From: Desulfonatronospira sp964577315 | GTDB taxonomy: Bacteria; Desulfobacterota; Desulfovibrionia; Desulfovibrionales; Desulfonatronovibrionaceae | Direction of reading: 5' to 3' | Assembly (NCBI GenBank): GCA_964577315.1 | Contig: CAZNYT010000113.1 | Coordinates: 1 to 5,527 of the forward strand | DNA: 5,527 nucleotides | Part shown: positions 5,414-5,527 of the stretch, in pieces | Layout of the letters: every line of letters starts with the position of its first letter | Position numbering within the stretch: position 1 is the first letter of the stretch | Made by a program: the position numbers and the translations under genes | The notes under the pieces: generated by a model | The model's input: only the letters and a program-made list of their open reading frames with translations | Databases searched by the model: none | What the model was told of the DNA's origin: nothing

Positions 5414-5527
5414 GGGGCTGAAGTGTTTTTTGAATAGTTACGAGAAAATAACTACAACGAAACTTGGTTCTATAACCATGGCTCTATAAACAGCCTTACT
5501 ATTATGGCAGCAACTCTTTCCCTGGGT

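Noticed and set aside
5430..5458. Possible + strand promoter TTGAAT-N17-TACAAC pointing out of the window
   Set aside because: Both hexamers match in four of six positions, but the region is AT-rich and no + strand gene is visible downstream inside the window, so it cannot be supported.
5466..5477. Short inverted repeat GGTT-CTAT-AACC
   Set aside because: Four base pairs only. No link to a promoter or gene can be shown.
5438..5527. Open reading frame entering from the right edge on the - strand, ending at 5438-5440
   Set aside because: About 29 codons with no recognisable protein character, and nothing to separate it from chance in AT-rich DNA.
5504..5527. Start of a + strand gene at the ATG at 5504
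   Set aside because: Only eight codons remain before the window ends and there is no ribosome-binding site before the ATG.

Overview
This window is a biotin biosynthesis locus arranged as two convergent gene groups. On the + strand are bioA, a gene for a membrane-anchored LysM protein, bioD and bioB (78-3690). On the - strand, read from the right, are a small secreted-protein gene, a BioH-like alpha/beta hydrolase gene and bioC (5295 down to 3659). The groups meet tail to tail, and the last 32 nt of bioB and bioC overlap.

Together the genes cover most of the pathway. BioC masks malonyl-ACP as its methyl ester so that fatty-acid synthesis can build pimeloyl-ACP methyl ester. The hydrolase is well placed to be the esterase that releases pimeloyl-ACP. 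BioA makes DAPA, BioD makes dethiobiotin and BioB inserts sulfur. The KAPA synthase gene bioF is not in the window, so it must lie elsewhere. Two genes have no obvious place in the pathway: the LysM protein between bioA and bioD, and the small secreted protein heading the - strand group.

The organism is a moderately GC-rich Gram-negative-type bacterium, and the BioB sequence suggests an obligate anaerobe. A sulfate-reducing Desulfovibrionales-like lineage would fit, but this is a guess from protein style and not a demonstrated assignment. BioA is very close to the enterobacterial enzyme. BioB instead lacks two of the four classical [2Fe-2S] ligands (Ser109 and Ile270 at those positions) and carries an extra cysteine, Cys272. 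It therefore resembles the biotin synthases of anaerobes that use a different auxiliary iron-sulfur cluster. This is the most informative feature of the window.

Regulation: an intrinsic terminator sits directly before the bioA ribosome-binding site (37-60). The region upstream of the - strand group (5296-5527, no convincing gene) holds a perfect copy of the enterobacterial BirA half-site, overlapping a possible promoter. A hairpin in the 31-nt gap between the small gene and the hydrolase gene covers the ribosome-binding site of the hydrolase, which starts with TTG.
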